Shown piece by piece: positions 34,431 to 44,490 of a stretch of DNA of 64,000 nt. Below the pieces are notes generated by a model, which saw only the letters and a list, made by a program, of their open reading frames with translations, was not told the DNA's origin and did no database searches. Location of the stretch: contig NC_132923.1 in the NCBI RefSeq assembly GCF_047675955.1, positions 91,695,137-91,759,136 on the forward strand. The letters run 5' to 3'. This DNA comes from Chlorocebus sabaeus. Taxonomy: Eukaryota; Chordata; Mammalia; Primates; Cercopithecidae. The translations under genes and the position numbers were made by a program. Numbering within the stretch: position 1 is the first letter of the stretch; the number at the start of each line of letters is the position of its first letter.

Positions 34431-35460
34431 CTTTGTGGTTTTATCTACCTTTGGTCTTTAATGATGGTGGCATACAGATGGGGTTTTGGTGTGGATGTCC
34501 TTTCTGTTTGTTAGTTTTCCTTCTAACAGTCAGGATCCTAAGCTGCAGGTCTGTTGGAGTTTGCTGGAGGTCCACTCCAGACCCTATTTGCCTGGGTATC
34601 ACCAGCGGAGGCTGCAGAGCCGCAAATATTGCAGAATGGCAAATGTTGCTGCCTGATTGTTCCTCTCGAAACTTTGTCTCAGAGTGGGGCACCTGGCCGT
34701 ATGAGGTGTCAGTCGGCCCCTACTGGGAGGTGCCTCCCAGTTAGGCTACTTGGGGGTCAGGGACCCACTTGAGGAGGCAGTCTCCGTTCTCAGATCTCCA
34801 TCTCCGTGCTGGAAGAACCACTACTGTCTTCAGAGCTGTCAGACAGGGACATTTAAGTCTGCAGAAGTTTCTGCTGCCCTTTGTTTAGCTATGCCCTGCC
34901 CCCAGAGGTGGAGTCTACAGAGGCAGGCAGGCCTCTTTGAGCTGGGGTGGGCTCCATCCAGTTCGAGCTTCCCTGTCACTTTGTTTACCTACTCAAGCCT
35001 CAGCAATGGTGGGTGCCCTTCCCCCAGCCTTGCTGCCACCTTGCAGTTCGATCAAAGAGTGCTATGCTAACAGTAAGCAAGGTTCCATGGGCGTGGGACC
35101 CTCTGAGCCGGGCGCAGGATATAATCTCCTGGTGTGCCATTTGCTAAGACCACTGGAAAAGCACAGTATTAGGGTGGGAGTGACCCGATTTTCCAGGTGC
35201 CATCTGTCACAACTTCCCTTGGCTAGGAAAGGGAATTCCTGGATCCCTTGTGCTTCCCGGGTGAGACGATGCCTCACCTTGCTTTGGCTCATGGTCCGTA
35301 GGCTGCACCCACTTTCCTGTACCCACTGTCTGACAAGCCCCAATGAGATGAACCCGGTACCTCAGTTGGAAATGTAGATACCACCCGTCTTCGCGTTGCT
35401 TACACTGGGAGCTATAGACTGGAGCTGTTCCCATTCAGCCATCTTAGAACCTCCTCTTCC
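34431..35460 (-). promoter_or_regulatory. L1-A 5' UTR / internal promoter region
   Basis: About 1.0 kb between the 5' end and the ORF1 start, GC-richer than its surroundings, as in primate L1 5' UTRs, which carry an internal sense promoter and an antisense promoter. The YY1-binding core at the very start is altered (AAGATGGCT instead of AAGATGGCC on the sense strand). Confidence 0.75.
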
Positions 35461-35597
35461 AATTTTTGAATTTTTAGCGGAGGTGGCATTTCACCGTGTT
35501 GGCCAGGCTGGTCTCGAACTCCTGACATCAGGTGATCCACCTGTCTTGGCCTCCTCCCAAAGTGCTGGAATTACAGGCGTGGGCCACCATGCCCAGC
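35461..35597 (-). mobile_element. Alu, part 2, split by L1-A
   Basis: The Alu resumes at 'aatttttgaatttttagcgg' and runs to 'ccaccatgcccagc'. With 29158-29336 it makes one complete Alu. Confidence 0.93.
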
Positions 35598-36199
35598 TTT
35601 CATCTTGTATAGTGACATGATTTGCCAGATTTAATTTTCATGTACATCATACTGGTCTCAATGTGGAAATTGGATGGTGAAATTAAAGGATGAACATAGG
35701 ATGGCTGTTGTAATAGAAAAAGTGAGAGAAGAGGAGTGACTAACCTAAAAGTGGCATTAGAGCTAGAAGTGGGAGATGGATTGAATAGATACTTTCAGTG
35801 CAGTGATTCCTAATACTTTCACTCTCATGGGGCAGTGTGGATTTACTGTTTGGAAATATTTTTATCTTACAAGTAAGCTGTGTTTATTAGTAATCATTAT
35901 TACCATTAAAATTTAATTGTCAGTTGTAAGTTCCTATAGGCATAAGGTAACTAGTGTGACCCTTATTGAGTTGATGAAATTCTAGTTCATGGTAAAAAGA
36001 AATAGAAAGAAAAGCCTGAAGTCATAGTTAGACTTTGCAACTTTATTGTAATTATAACTACAATAGGGAAAAGTGAATGTGCACACTTCTTAGTTACCAC
36101 TCAAAATCCATCTAGCCAAAAAAAGGTGGGGGGAGGGAACAACTCACCCAGAAGTTTGACAGACCATAGTATACTTTGAATCAAGAGAATGCATATTTT
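35598..36199. other. unique or ancient-repeat DNA
   Basis: 35640-35800 looks like the continuation of the ancient L2-related repeat seen at 28585-28940, pushed apart by the Alu and L1-A. The remainder is unassigned. A G-rich patch 'ggtggggggagggaac' lies near 36126. Confidence 0.4.
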
Positions 36200-36598
36200 C
36201 CAAGTGTTCAACATCACCAATCATCAGGCAAATGCACATCAAATCCACAGTGAGATACAATCTTACCCCACATAGAATGGCTATTATTAAAAATACAAAA
36301 AATAACAGATGCTTGCAAGGATGCAGAGAGGAGGGAACTCTTACACACTAATGGTGGGAATGTAAATTAGTACAACCACTGTTGAAAACGATATGGAGAT
36401 TTCTCAAAAAACTAAAATAGAACTACCATTTGATATAGCAGTCTCTCTACTAGGTGTTTATCCATAGGAAAGTAAATCTCTGTATCAAAGGCATCCTGCA
36501 CTTGCATGTTTATCATAGCACTATTTATAATAGCAAAAATTTGGAATCAACCTAAGTGTCCATCTACAGACAAATGGATTTTTAAAATGTGGTATATA
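36200..36598 (+). mobile_element. L1MA-type LINE, part 1
   Basis: Plus-strand ORF2 C-terminus ('tagaatggctattattaaaa', 'gcttgcaaggatgcagag', 'acctaagtgtccatctacag'). It is interrupted by a three-armed Alu and continues at 37084. Confidence 0.88.
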
Positions 36599-37050
36599 GG
36601 CCAGGCACGGTGGCTTACGCTTGTAATCCCAGCACTTTGGGAGGCCAAGGCAGGAGGATCACCTGAGGTCAGGGGTTGACCAGCCTGGCCAACATGGTGA
36701 AACGCTGTCTCTGCTAAAAATCAAAAAAAAAAAAAAATTAGCCTGGCATGGTGCAGTCGCCTGTAGGCCTAGCTACTTCGGAGGCTGAGGCAGGAGAATG
36801 GTGTGAGCCTGGAAGGCGGAGCTTGCAGTGAACCGAGATCGTGCCACTCCACTTCAGCCTGGGCAACAAAGCGAGACTCCATCTAAAAAAAAAAAAAAAA
36901 TTAGCCAGGCATGGTGGAGTGTACCTGTAGTCCCAGCTACTCAGGAGCCTGAGGCAGGAGGAGAATCGCTTGAACCCTGGGAAGCAGAGGTTGCAGTGAG
37001 CTGAGATCATGCCATTACCCTCCAGCCTGGGCAACAAGAATGAAACTACT

Positions 37051-37083
<33 letters not shown>
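36599..37083 (+). mobile_element. three-armed Alu (duplicated right arm)
   Basis: Left arm 36599-36722, A-run, right arm 36738-36884, A-run, then a second right arm 36901-37046 with a 37-base A-tail. Each right arm begins 'ttagcc(t/a)ggcatggtg' and ends with the poly-A junction. The two right arms differ at many sites, so the structure is not a recent duplication. Confidence 0.88.
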
Positions 37084-37086
<3 letters not shown>

Positions 37087-37577
37087 CATATATACACAAT
37101 GAAATACTATTCGGCCATAACAATGAATGAAATTTTGTCACTTGCAGCATCATGGGTGCAGCTGGAGGTCATTATATTAAGCAAGATAAGCCAGGCACAG
37201 AAAGACAGATACCACATGTTCTCACTCAAAGGTGAAAGCTAAAAAAGTTGATCTCATGGAAATAGTAAAATGATGGATACCAAAGGTTGGGAAGAGTACA
37301 TGAGTAGGAAGGTGGGATAAAGAGAGGTTGATGATAGAAGAAATAAACCTCAATATTACATAGCAGAGTGGGGTGATGACAGTTAGCAACAATGTATTGT
37401 ATATTTCAAATTAGCTGTAAGAGAGGACTTGAAATGTTACCAACACATAGAAATGATAAATACTCAGGATGATGAACACCTCAAATACCCTGACTTGATC
37501 ATTACACATTCTGTGCATGTGACAGATACTCACATGTACCCAATAAATATGTAAAATATTTTGGATCAACAAAAAAA
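37084..37577 (+). mobile_element. L1MA-type LINE, part 2 (3' UTR)
   Basis: Resumes at 'gtacatatatacacaatgaa' and runs through the L1MA 3' UTR ('gatggataccaaaggttggg', 'atgtacccaataaatatgta') to a decayed tail. Confidence 0.88.
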
Positions 37578-37599
37578 ATTATATTTTCTAATCAATGCC

Positions 37600-37745
37600 T
37601 TACTATCAGTCTAAAATACTTTGGTTTCAGGACTCTTTTCTATTTTAAAAAATTATAGCAGACCCCTAAAGAGTATTTATTTGAGTCACACCTATTAATA
37701 TTTACTATATTAGAAATTAAAACTTAAATGAAGGGCCTTTGGAGA
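37600..37745 (+). mobile_element. hAT-Charlie-like DNA transposon fragment, tentative
   Basis: 'ttggtttcaggactcttttc', 'agacccctaaagagtattta', 'ttactatattagaaattaaa' match the left part of an old Charlie-type nonautonomous element. Both termini are lost. Confidence 0.45.
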
Positions 37746-37842
37746 GTAGAGTTCATCAAGAAAGTGACATTTAAACTGAGATCTGAAAGTTGCGAAGTAT
37801 ATTCTTTCTATCAGTGATTTTTAGTCAGTTTAACAATTGAGG

Positions 37843-38138
37843 GGCCGGGCATGGTGGCTCACGCCTATAATCGCAGCACTTTGGGAGGCCAAGGTGAGCA
37901 GATCACTTGAGGTCAGGAGTTCAAGACTAGCCTGGCTAACATGGTGAAACCCTGTCTCTACTAAAAATACAAAAATTAGCTGGGTGTGGTATCGGGTGCC
38001 TGTAATCCCAGCTACTCAGGAGGCTGAGGCAGGATAATCACTTGAACCCGGGAGGCAAAGGTTGCAGTGAGCCGAGATTGTGCCACTGCACTCCAGCCTG
38101 GCTGATAGAGCAAGACTCTGTCTAAAAAAAAAAAAAAA
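37843..38138 (+). mobile_element. AluS
   Basis: Complete dimeric Alu with a 15-A tail. A short 'aattga' flank appears on both sides. Confidence 0.92.
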
Positions 38139-38234
38139 TTGAATCGTAATCATATCTCAGTTACCTCTCCAGATTGGAAAATATGAAGCCCAAACTAGTC
38201 ATAGAAAATTTAAAAAACTTTGATTAACATTCTT

Positions 38235-38455
38235 TAACAACAATAATAAATAATATTTACTTGGTACTTATTGTATGCTAAAAGTATTCTATGTTAAGTA
38301 AGGGGTTTATAAGCTTATTTAATCCTCATTATAGTGATATAAGATAATATTATTATCCCCATTTTACAAATGAAAGAAGTGACATTTAGAAGAACTAATT
38401 AACTTGACTAGTTAAGTGGGCAGAATTTGGATCCAGAACTTGAAATTTTTATAGC
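38235..38455 (+). mobile_element. MIR SINE
   Basis: 'ttgtatgctaaaagtattct', 'ttatttaatcctcattatag', 'tattatccccattttacaaa', 'aagtgacatttagaagaac': MIR in forward order. Confidence 0.82.
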
Positions 38456-39019
38456 AGTAAATAAATACGGGAACAGAAAGCAATTAAAGCAAGTTGTGTA
38501 TTATGTAATATAGCTCTTATTTATTTACTATAACTTTAACTTATATGAAATTATTAGTATAACTTAGTTACTTAAAATATTAACATGCTGAAGTTATTGT
38601 CTTAAAAATGCTTTTAGGTTAAACTTTTTAAAATGTGAATCTCTGTAGGAGGAGAAATACAACTAATTCCGGTGTAGATAGGATTCAGTACAGTTGTATT
38701 TGCAGTAGCATGTCATTTAACTTTTCCACTAAGCTATAGGAGATAAATGGTAGCCTAATATAAATTATTCACCTTTTTCTTTCCAATTTCACCTCCAGCT
38801 GAATTTCATTTGATTTGAGTATTTTTAGATTTAGCCTTAGTTTGCATATGTTAGTGAACTAGAATAAAAGAAAGACACATTAATCTGTTCCCAGGAGCCC
38901 TAAATCTTTATATCTTCTCTATTGTAATGATTTGTACTATTGTGAAAATTTAAATTTTTAGACTTTTGCAGTCTAAGATTTGCAGTTCAGCTATTTAAGG
39001 CAGCAACTGCCGCATTATA
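38456..39019. other. unique DNA, nothing recognised
   Basis: AT-rich unique DNA with no supported feature. Confidence 0.45.
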
Positions 39020-39225
39020 AAACTGACATTTATTAAGGATCTTTTATATACCAGACATGTTGAAATTCATTGTCTAAATCATCACAACAACCCTATAAAG
39101 GTAATTATTATATCTATTTTACAGATGCAGAAAGGTGCCCAGAAAAGTTAAATAGCATGCCCAAATTGTTACAGCTAGTTATATGCAGAGCCAGGTTTTC
39201 AATCCAAGGCTATTTCATTTTAAAG
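39020..39225 (+). mobile_element. MIR SINE, target of L1-C
   Basis: 'actgacatttattaaggatc', 'aatcatcacaacaaccctat', 'tctattttacagatgcagaa', 'atgcagagccaggttttcaa'. The end of this MIR received the L1-C insertion. Confidence 0.85.
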
Positions 39226-39236
39226 AGAGGAGTTCT

Positions 39237-42069
39237 ACCATCAGAGAATACTATAAACACCTCTATGCAAATAAACTAGAAAACCTAAAAGAAATGGATA
39301 ATTTCCTGGACACTTATACTCCCCCAAGACTAAACCAGGAAGAAGTTGAATCCCTGAATAGACCAATAGCAGGCTCTGAAATTGAGGCAATAATTAATGG
39401 CCTACCAACCAATAAAGTCCAGGACCAGATGGATTCACAGCCGAATTCTACCAGAGGTACAAGGAGGAGCTGGTACCATTCCTTCTGAAACTATTCCAAT
39501 CACTAGAAAAAGAGGGAATCCTCCCTAACTCATTTTATGAGGCCAGCATCATCCTGATACCAAAGCCTGACAGAGATACAACAAAAAAAGAGAATTTTAG
39601 ACCAACATCCTTGATGAACATCGATGCAAAAATCCCCAATAAAATACTGGCAAACCGAATCCAGCAGCACATCAAAAAGCTTATCCACCATGATCAAGTG
39701 GGCTTCATCCTTGGGATGCAAGGCTGGTTCAACATATGCAAATCAATAAACGTAATCCAGCATATAAACAGAACCAAAGACAAAAACCACATGTTATCTC
39801 AACAGATGCAGAAAAGGCCTTTGACAAAATTCAACAGCCCTTCATGCTAAAAACTCTCAATAAATTCGGTATTGATGGAATGTATCTCAAAATAATAAGA
39901 GCTATTTATGACAAACCCACAGCCAATATCATACTGAATGGGCAAAAACTGGAAGCATTCCCTTAGAAAACTGGCACAAGACAGGGATGCCCTCTCTCAC
40001 CACTCCTATTCAACATAGTGTTGGAAGTTCTGGCCAGGGCAATCAGGCAAGAGAAAGAAATAAAGGGTATTCAGTCAGGAAAAGAAGAAGTCAAATTGTC
40101 CCTGTTTGCAGAAGACATGATTGTATATTTAGAAAACCCCATTGTCTCAGCCCCAAATCTCCTTAAGCTGATAAGAAACTTCAGCAAAGTCTCAGGATAC
40201 AAAATCAGTGTGCTAAACTCACAAGCATTCTTATACACCAGTAACAGACAAACAGAGAGCCAAATCATGAGTGAACTCCCATTCACAATAGCTTTAAAGA
40301 GAATAAAATACCTAGGAATCCAATTTACAAGGGATGTAAAGGACCTCTTCAAGGAGAACTACAAACCACTGCTCAGTGAAATAAAAGAGGACATAAACAA
40401 ATGGAAGAACATACCATGCTCATGGATAGGAAGAATCAATATCATGAAAATGGCCATACTGCCCAAGGTAATTTATAGATTCAATGCCATCCTCATTTAG
40501 CTACCAATGACTTTCTTCACAGAATTGGAAAAAACTGCTCTAAAGTTCATATGGAACCAAAAAAGAGCCCGCATTGCCAAGACAATCCTAAGCAAAAAGA
40601 ACAAAGCTGGAGGCATCGTGCTACCTGACTTCAAACTATACTACAAGGCTACAGTAACCAAAACAGCATGGTACTGGTACCAAAACAGAGATATAGACCA
40701 ATGAAACAGAACAGAGCCCTCAGAAATAATACCACACATCTACAGCCATCTAATCTTTGACAAACCTGACAAAAACAAGAAACGGGGAAAGGATTCCCTA
40801 TTTAATAAATGGTGCTGGGAAAATTGGCTAGCCATAAGTAGAAAGCTGAAACTGGATCCTTTCCTTACTCCTTATACGAAAATTAATTCAAGATGGATTA
40901 GAGACTTAAATGTTAGACCTAATACCATAAAAACCCTAGAAGAAAACCTAGGTAATACCATTCAGGACATAGGCATGGGCAAGGACTTCATGTCTAAAAC
41001 ACCAAAAGCAATGGCAACAAAAGCCAAAATTGACAAATGGGATCTAATTAAACTAAAGAGCTTCTGCACAGCAAAAGAAACTACCATCAGAGTGAACAGG
41101 CAACCTACAGAATGGGAGAACATTTTTGCAATCTACTCATCAGACAAAGGGCTAATATCCAGAACCTACAAAGAACTCAAACAAATTTACAAGAAAAAAA
41201 CAAACAACCCCATCAAAAAGTGGGCAAAGGATATGAACAGACACTTCTCAAAAGAGGACATTCATACAGCCAACAGACACATGAAAAAATGCTCATCATC
41301 ACTCACCATCAGAGAAATGCAAATCAAAACCACAATGAGATACCATCTCACACCAGTTAGAATGGCAATCATTACAAAATCAGGAAACAATAGGTGCTGG
41401 AGAGGATGTGGAGAAATAGGAACACTTTTACACTGTTGGTGGGACTGTAAACTAGTTCAACCATTGTGGAAAACAGTGTGGCGATTCCTCAAGGAACTAG
41501 AGCTAGAAATACCATTTGACCCAGCCATCCCATTACTGGGGATATACCCAAAGGATTATAAATCATGCTGCTATAAAGACACATGCACACGTATGTTTAC
41601 TGCGGCACTATTCACAATAGCAAAGACTTGGAATCAACCCAAATGTCCATCAGTGACAGATTGGATTAAGAAAATGTGGCACATATACACCATGGAATAC
41701 TATGCAGCCATAAAAAAGGATGAGTTTGTGTTCTTTGTAGGGACATGGATGCAGCTGGAAACCATCATTCTCAGCAAACTATCACAAGAACAGAAAACCA
41801 AATACCACATGTTCTCACTCATAGGTGGGAATTGAACAATGAGATCACTTGGACACAGGAAGGGGAACATCACACACCGTTTCCTATTGTGGGGAGGGGG
41901 TGGGGAGGGATAGCATTAAGAGATATACCTAATGTAAATGACAAGTTAATGGGTGTAGCACACCAACATGGCACATGTATACATATGTAACAAACTTGCA
42001 CGTTGTGCACATGTACCCTAGAACTTAAAAGTATAATGAAAAAATAAACAAACAAATAAATAAATAAAT
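39237..42069 (+). mobile_element. L1-C: 5'-truncated young L1
   Basis: About 2.8 kb, from within ORF2 to a (TAAA)n tail (42040-42069). Perfect 11-bp target duplications 'agaggagttct' lie at 39226-39236 and 42070-42080. It closely resembles L1-B over the shared part. The G-rich 3' UTR tract is at about 41890-41910. It lies opposite in strand to L1-A and L1-B. Confidence 0.95.
39240..41835 (+). pseudogene. L1-C ORF2, truncated and mutated
   Basis: The remnant starts in the linker before the reverse transcriptase (REYYKHLYANKLENL) and reaches the normal C-terminal stop (IGGN). Upstream frameshifts lie before about 39860. From about 39736 the reading frame is constant, broken by stops at 39964-39966, 40498-40500 (TAG) and 40702-40704-adjacent (TGA for Trp). 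The catalytic motif reads F-A-E-D, with GAA at 40111-40113 where Asp is expected. The CX3CX7HX4C motif is intact in the 286-codon tail frame (40975-41835). Non-functional because it is truncated and nonsense-mutated. Confidence 0.9.
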
Positions 42070-42111
42070 AGAGGAGTTCTGTAACATTACTTAAAATCTG
42101 TAAGTATCTCA

Positions 42112-42420
42112 GACCAGGCATGGTGGCTCACATCTGTAATCCCAGCACTTTGGGAGGCCAAGGCGGGTGGATCACTTGAGGCCAGGAGTTTGAGACCAGC
42201 CTGGGCAACATGGGAAAACGCTGTGTCTACTAAAAATACAAAAATTAGCCAGTTATGGTTGCACACACCTGTAATCCCAGCTACTCTGGAGGCCGAGGCA
42301 TGATAATTGCTTAAACCTGGGAGGTGGAGGTTGCAGTGAGCAAACCGAGATCATGCCACAGCACTCCAGCCTGGGCGACAGAGCAAGACTGTCTCAAAAT
42401 TTAAAAATAAATTAAAAAAT
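42112..42420 (+). mobile_element. AluS
   Basis: Complete Alu with an AT-rich degenerate tail; small insertion 'gcaaaccgag' in the right arm. Confidence 0.9.
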
Positions 42421-42529
42421 ATATGTATAGTAGTATACATACAAAATTATGTAGTTCAGTCAATAAATACTTATCCTTTGGGAGATGATAGTCACCAAAC
42501 TTATAGTTGTCAAGAAATTGGTATTTAAG

Positions 42530-43103
42530 ATATCTACAGAATGCTTACAACTCAAGTATGAAAAGAAAACCCAGTGAGATATGGACAAAAGATGTGAGCA
42601 AACACATCACAAAAGGTTATGTACAAATGGATAATAAACACATGAAAAAACAATCATTAGTCATCAGGGAAATGTAAATTAAAACCACAATGAGATAATA
42701 CTACATTCCCACCGTAATGACTAAAATTCAAAAGCCAAATGTTGATAAAGACATAGAGCAATCAGAAGTCTCAGACATACATTGTTGTTGGGAATATAAA
42801 ATGGTATAACCACTTTGGAAAAAGGTCTATACATACACTTACCCTGTGACCCAGAAATTCTCCTAAGTATTTATGCAAGCCAAATGAAAGTGCATTTCAA
42901 CAATGTCAACAAAAAAACCTTGTATAAAAGTATTCAAAGCAGTTTTGGTCATAATAGTCCCAAGCTGGAAACATCCCAGTTGTACATGGATAGGCGAATG
43001 ACTAAACAAACTGACATATTCATACAATGGACTACTATTCAGCAATAAAAATAAACTATTGATACATAAAAAGAACATGAATGTATCTCAAAAATAATAC
43101 GTT
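42530..43103 (+). mobile_element. L1M, part 1
   Basis: Diverged plus-strand ORF2 C-terminus ('ttaaaaccacaatgagataa', 'ttcatacaatggactactat'). It is interrupted by an Alu. Confidence 0.82.
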
Positions 43104-43400
43104 GGCCAGGCATGGTGGCTTATGCCTATAATCCCAGAACTTTGGGAGGCCAAGGTGGGAGGATCACTTGAGCCCAGGAGTTCGAAACCAGCCTGGACAA
43201 CATAAGGAGACCTTGTCTCTACCAACAACAACAACAAAAATTAGCCAGATGTGGTGGCATGTGCCCAGCTACTTGGGAGGCTGAGGCAGGAGGATCACCT
43301 GAGCGCAGGAGGTCGAGGCTGCAGTGAGCCATGCGACTGCACTTCAGCCTGGGCAATAGAGGAAGACTCTGTCTCAAAAGTAATCATAACAATAATAATA
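43104..43400 (+). mobile_element. Alu in L1M
   Basis: Diverged Alu with an internal ACA repeat in the linker and an AAT-rich tail; it lacks a short piece of the right arm ('gtggcatgtgcccagctact'). Confidence 0.88.
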
Positions 43401-43580
43401 TGCTGAGTGAAAAAAGAAACCTTACTCAAAACTACATCAAAACTACATATTATATAATTTCATTATATGAAGTTCTAAAATAGGCAAAATTAGTTAATGG
43501 TTAAAAAAATCAGAACAATGGGGATTGAGAAGTAAGAGCATGAGGGAACTTTCTGGGTTAATGATAAGGTTCTATTTTGA
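43401..43580 (+). mobile_element. L1M, part 2 (3' UTR)
   Basis: 'atgctgagtgaaaaaagaaa', 'gagcatgagggaactttctg' continue the L1M interrupted by the Alu. Confidence 0.75.
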
Positions 43581-43589
43581 TTATTTTCT

Positions 43590-43825
43590 TATTTTCAGTT
43601 TTGGATTGTTCATTGGAAGTGTGTAAAGTTCAACTGAGGTTGTGCTTTGAGGCTTTAACTTTGCTGAACTCTCTTATTGTCTCTGTTAGTGTTTGTGTAG
43701 ATTCTTTAAGATTTTCTACATACAAGATCATGCTATCTGAATAGAGAGAATAGTTTTACTTACTCCTTACTCCTTTCTGGTCTAGATGCCATTTGTTTTA
43801 TTTGCTCAGTTGGCCTTTCTCAATC
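43590..43825 (-). mobile_element. L1 ORF2 fragment (reverse transcriptase region)
   Basis: Reverse L1 piece: 'gattgttcattggaagtgtg', 'actttgctgaactctcttat', 'tttctacatacaagatcatg' and the region of the catalytic motif. Both ends are truncated. Confidence 0.7.
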
Positions 43826-43949
43826 ACCTTTGCCGTGTGTTCTTTTTTTTTTTTTTTTTTTAACTTCCCACACTACCCCAATGTATGCAGTATCTTCCTA
43901 CTCTACCCAACTTAGGTATAGTTAAGTGCCTTCTGGGTATGTCCACTTA

Positions 43950-44096
43950 CATATCTTTTTAGCCCATCAAACTCAGTGTGTCCAAGACTGAACTCTTCTC
44001 CCATCAAAGTCCTCCTTCTCCAGAGTCCCCTGTCTTGGAAATGACATCACATTCAACTAATTGTACAGCCAGAAAACTGAGAATTATCTTTGACTT
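43950..44096 (+). mobile_element. L2 LINE, part 1 (reverse transcriptase region)
   Basis: 'catcaaactcagtgtgtcca', 'agactgaactcttctcccat', 'ttgtacagccagaaaactga' match L2 ORF2. It is broken by the L1-D insertion and continues at 48127. Confidence 0.7.
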
Positions 44097-44490
44097 CTCC
44101 ATTTTCTTTCTTTCTTTTTTTTAAAAATAATTTCAACTTTTATTTTAGATTCAGGGGTACATATGTAGACTTGTTACATGGGTATATTGTGAGATGCTGA
44201 TGTTTGGGTGTGATTGACCCTGTCACCCAGATAGTGAGGATAGTACTCAATAGTTAGTTTTTCAGTCTTTGCCCCCTCCCTCCTTTCTCTCTGGTAATCC
44301 CCAGTGTCTATTATTGCCATCTTTGCGTCCATGTGTATCCAGTGTTTAGCTCCCACTTATAAGTGAGAACATGTGGTATTTGATTTTCTGTTTCTGCATT
44401 AATTCACTTAGGATAGTGGTCTCCGGGTGCATCCATGATATCATTCTTTTTTTATGGCTGTGTAGTATTCCATGGTGTATATATACCATG

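Larger units (their letters stand above)
29337..35460 (-). mobile_element. L1-A: full-length L1 (L1PA-like)
   Basis: About 6.1 kb, with 3' end at the left and 5' end at the right. It has a 5' UTR, ORF1, a 63-bp spacer, a broken ORF2, a 3' UTR and an AT-rich tail. Target duplications 'aatttttgtatttt' (29323-29336) and 'aatttttgaatttt' (35461-35474) lie in the host Alu. The 5' end keeps the first bases of L1 but has C-to-T type damage in the YY1 site ('gccatctt' preceded by 'ca' instead of 'cg', near 35437). It cannot retrotranspose on its own because ORF2 is broken. Confidence 0.95.

Noticed and set aside
34937..35377. 146-codon plus-strand frame in the L1-A 5' UTR
   Set aside because: It is antisense to the L1 5' UTR, resembles no known protein that I can name, and the matching region of L1-B is not conserved as a frame. 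A primate L1 antisense ORF (ORF0) lies in the 5' UTR, but I could not show that this is it.
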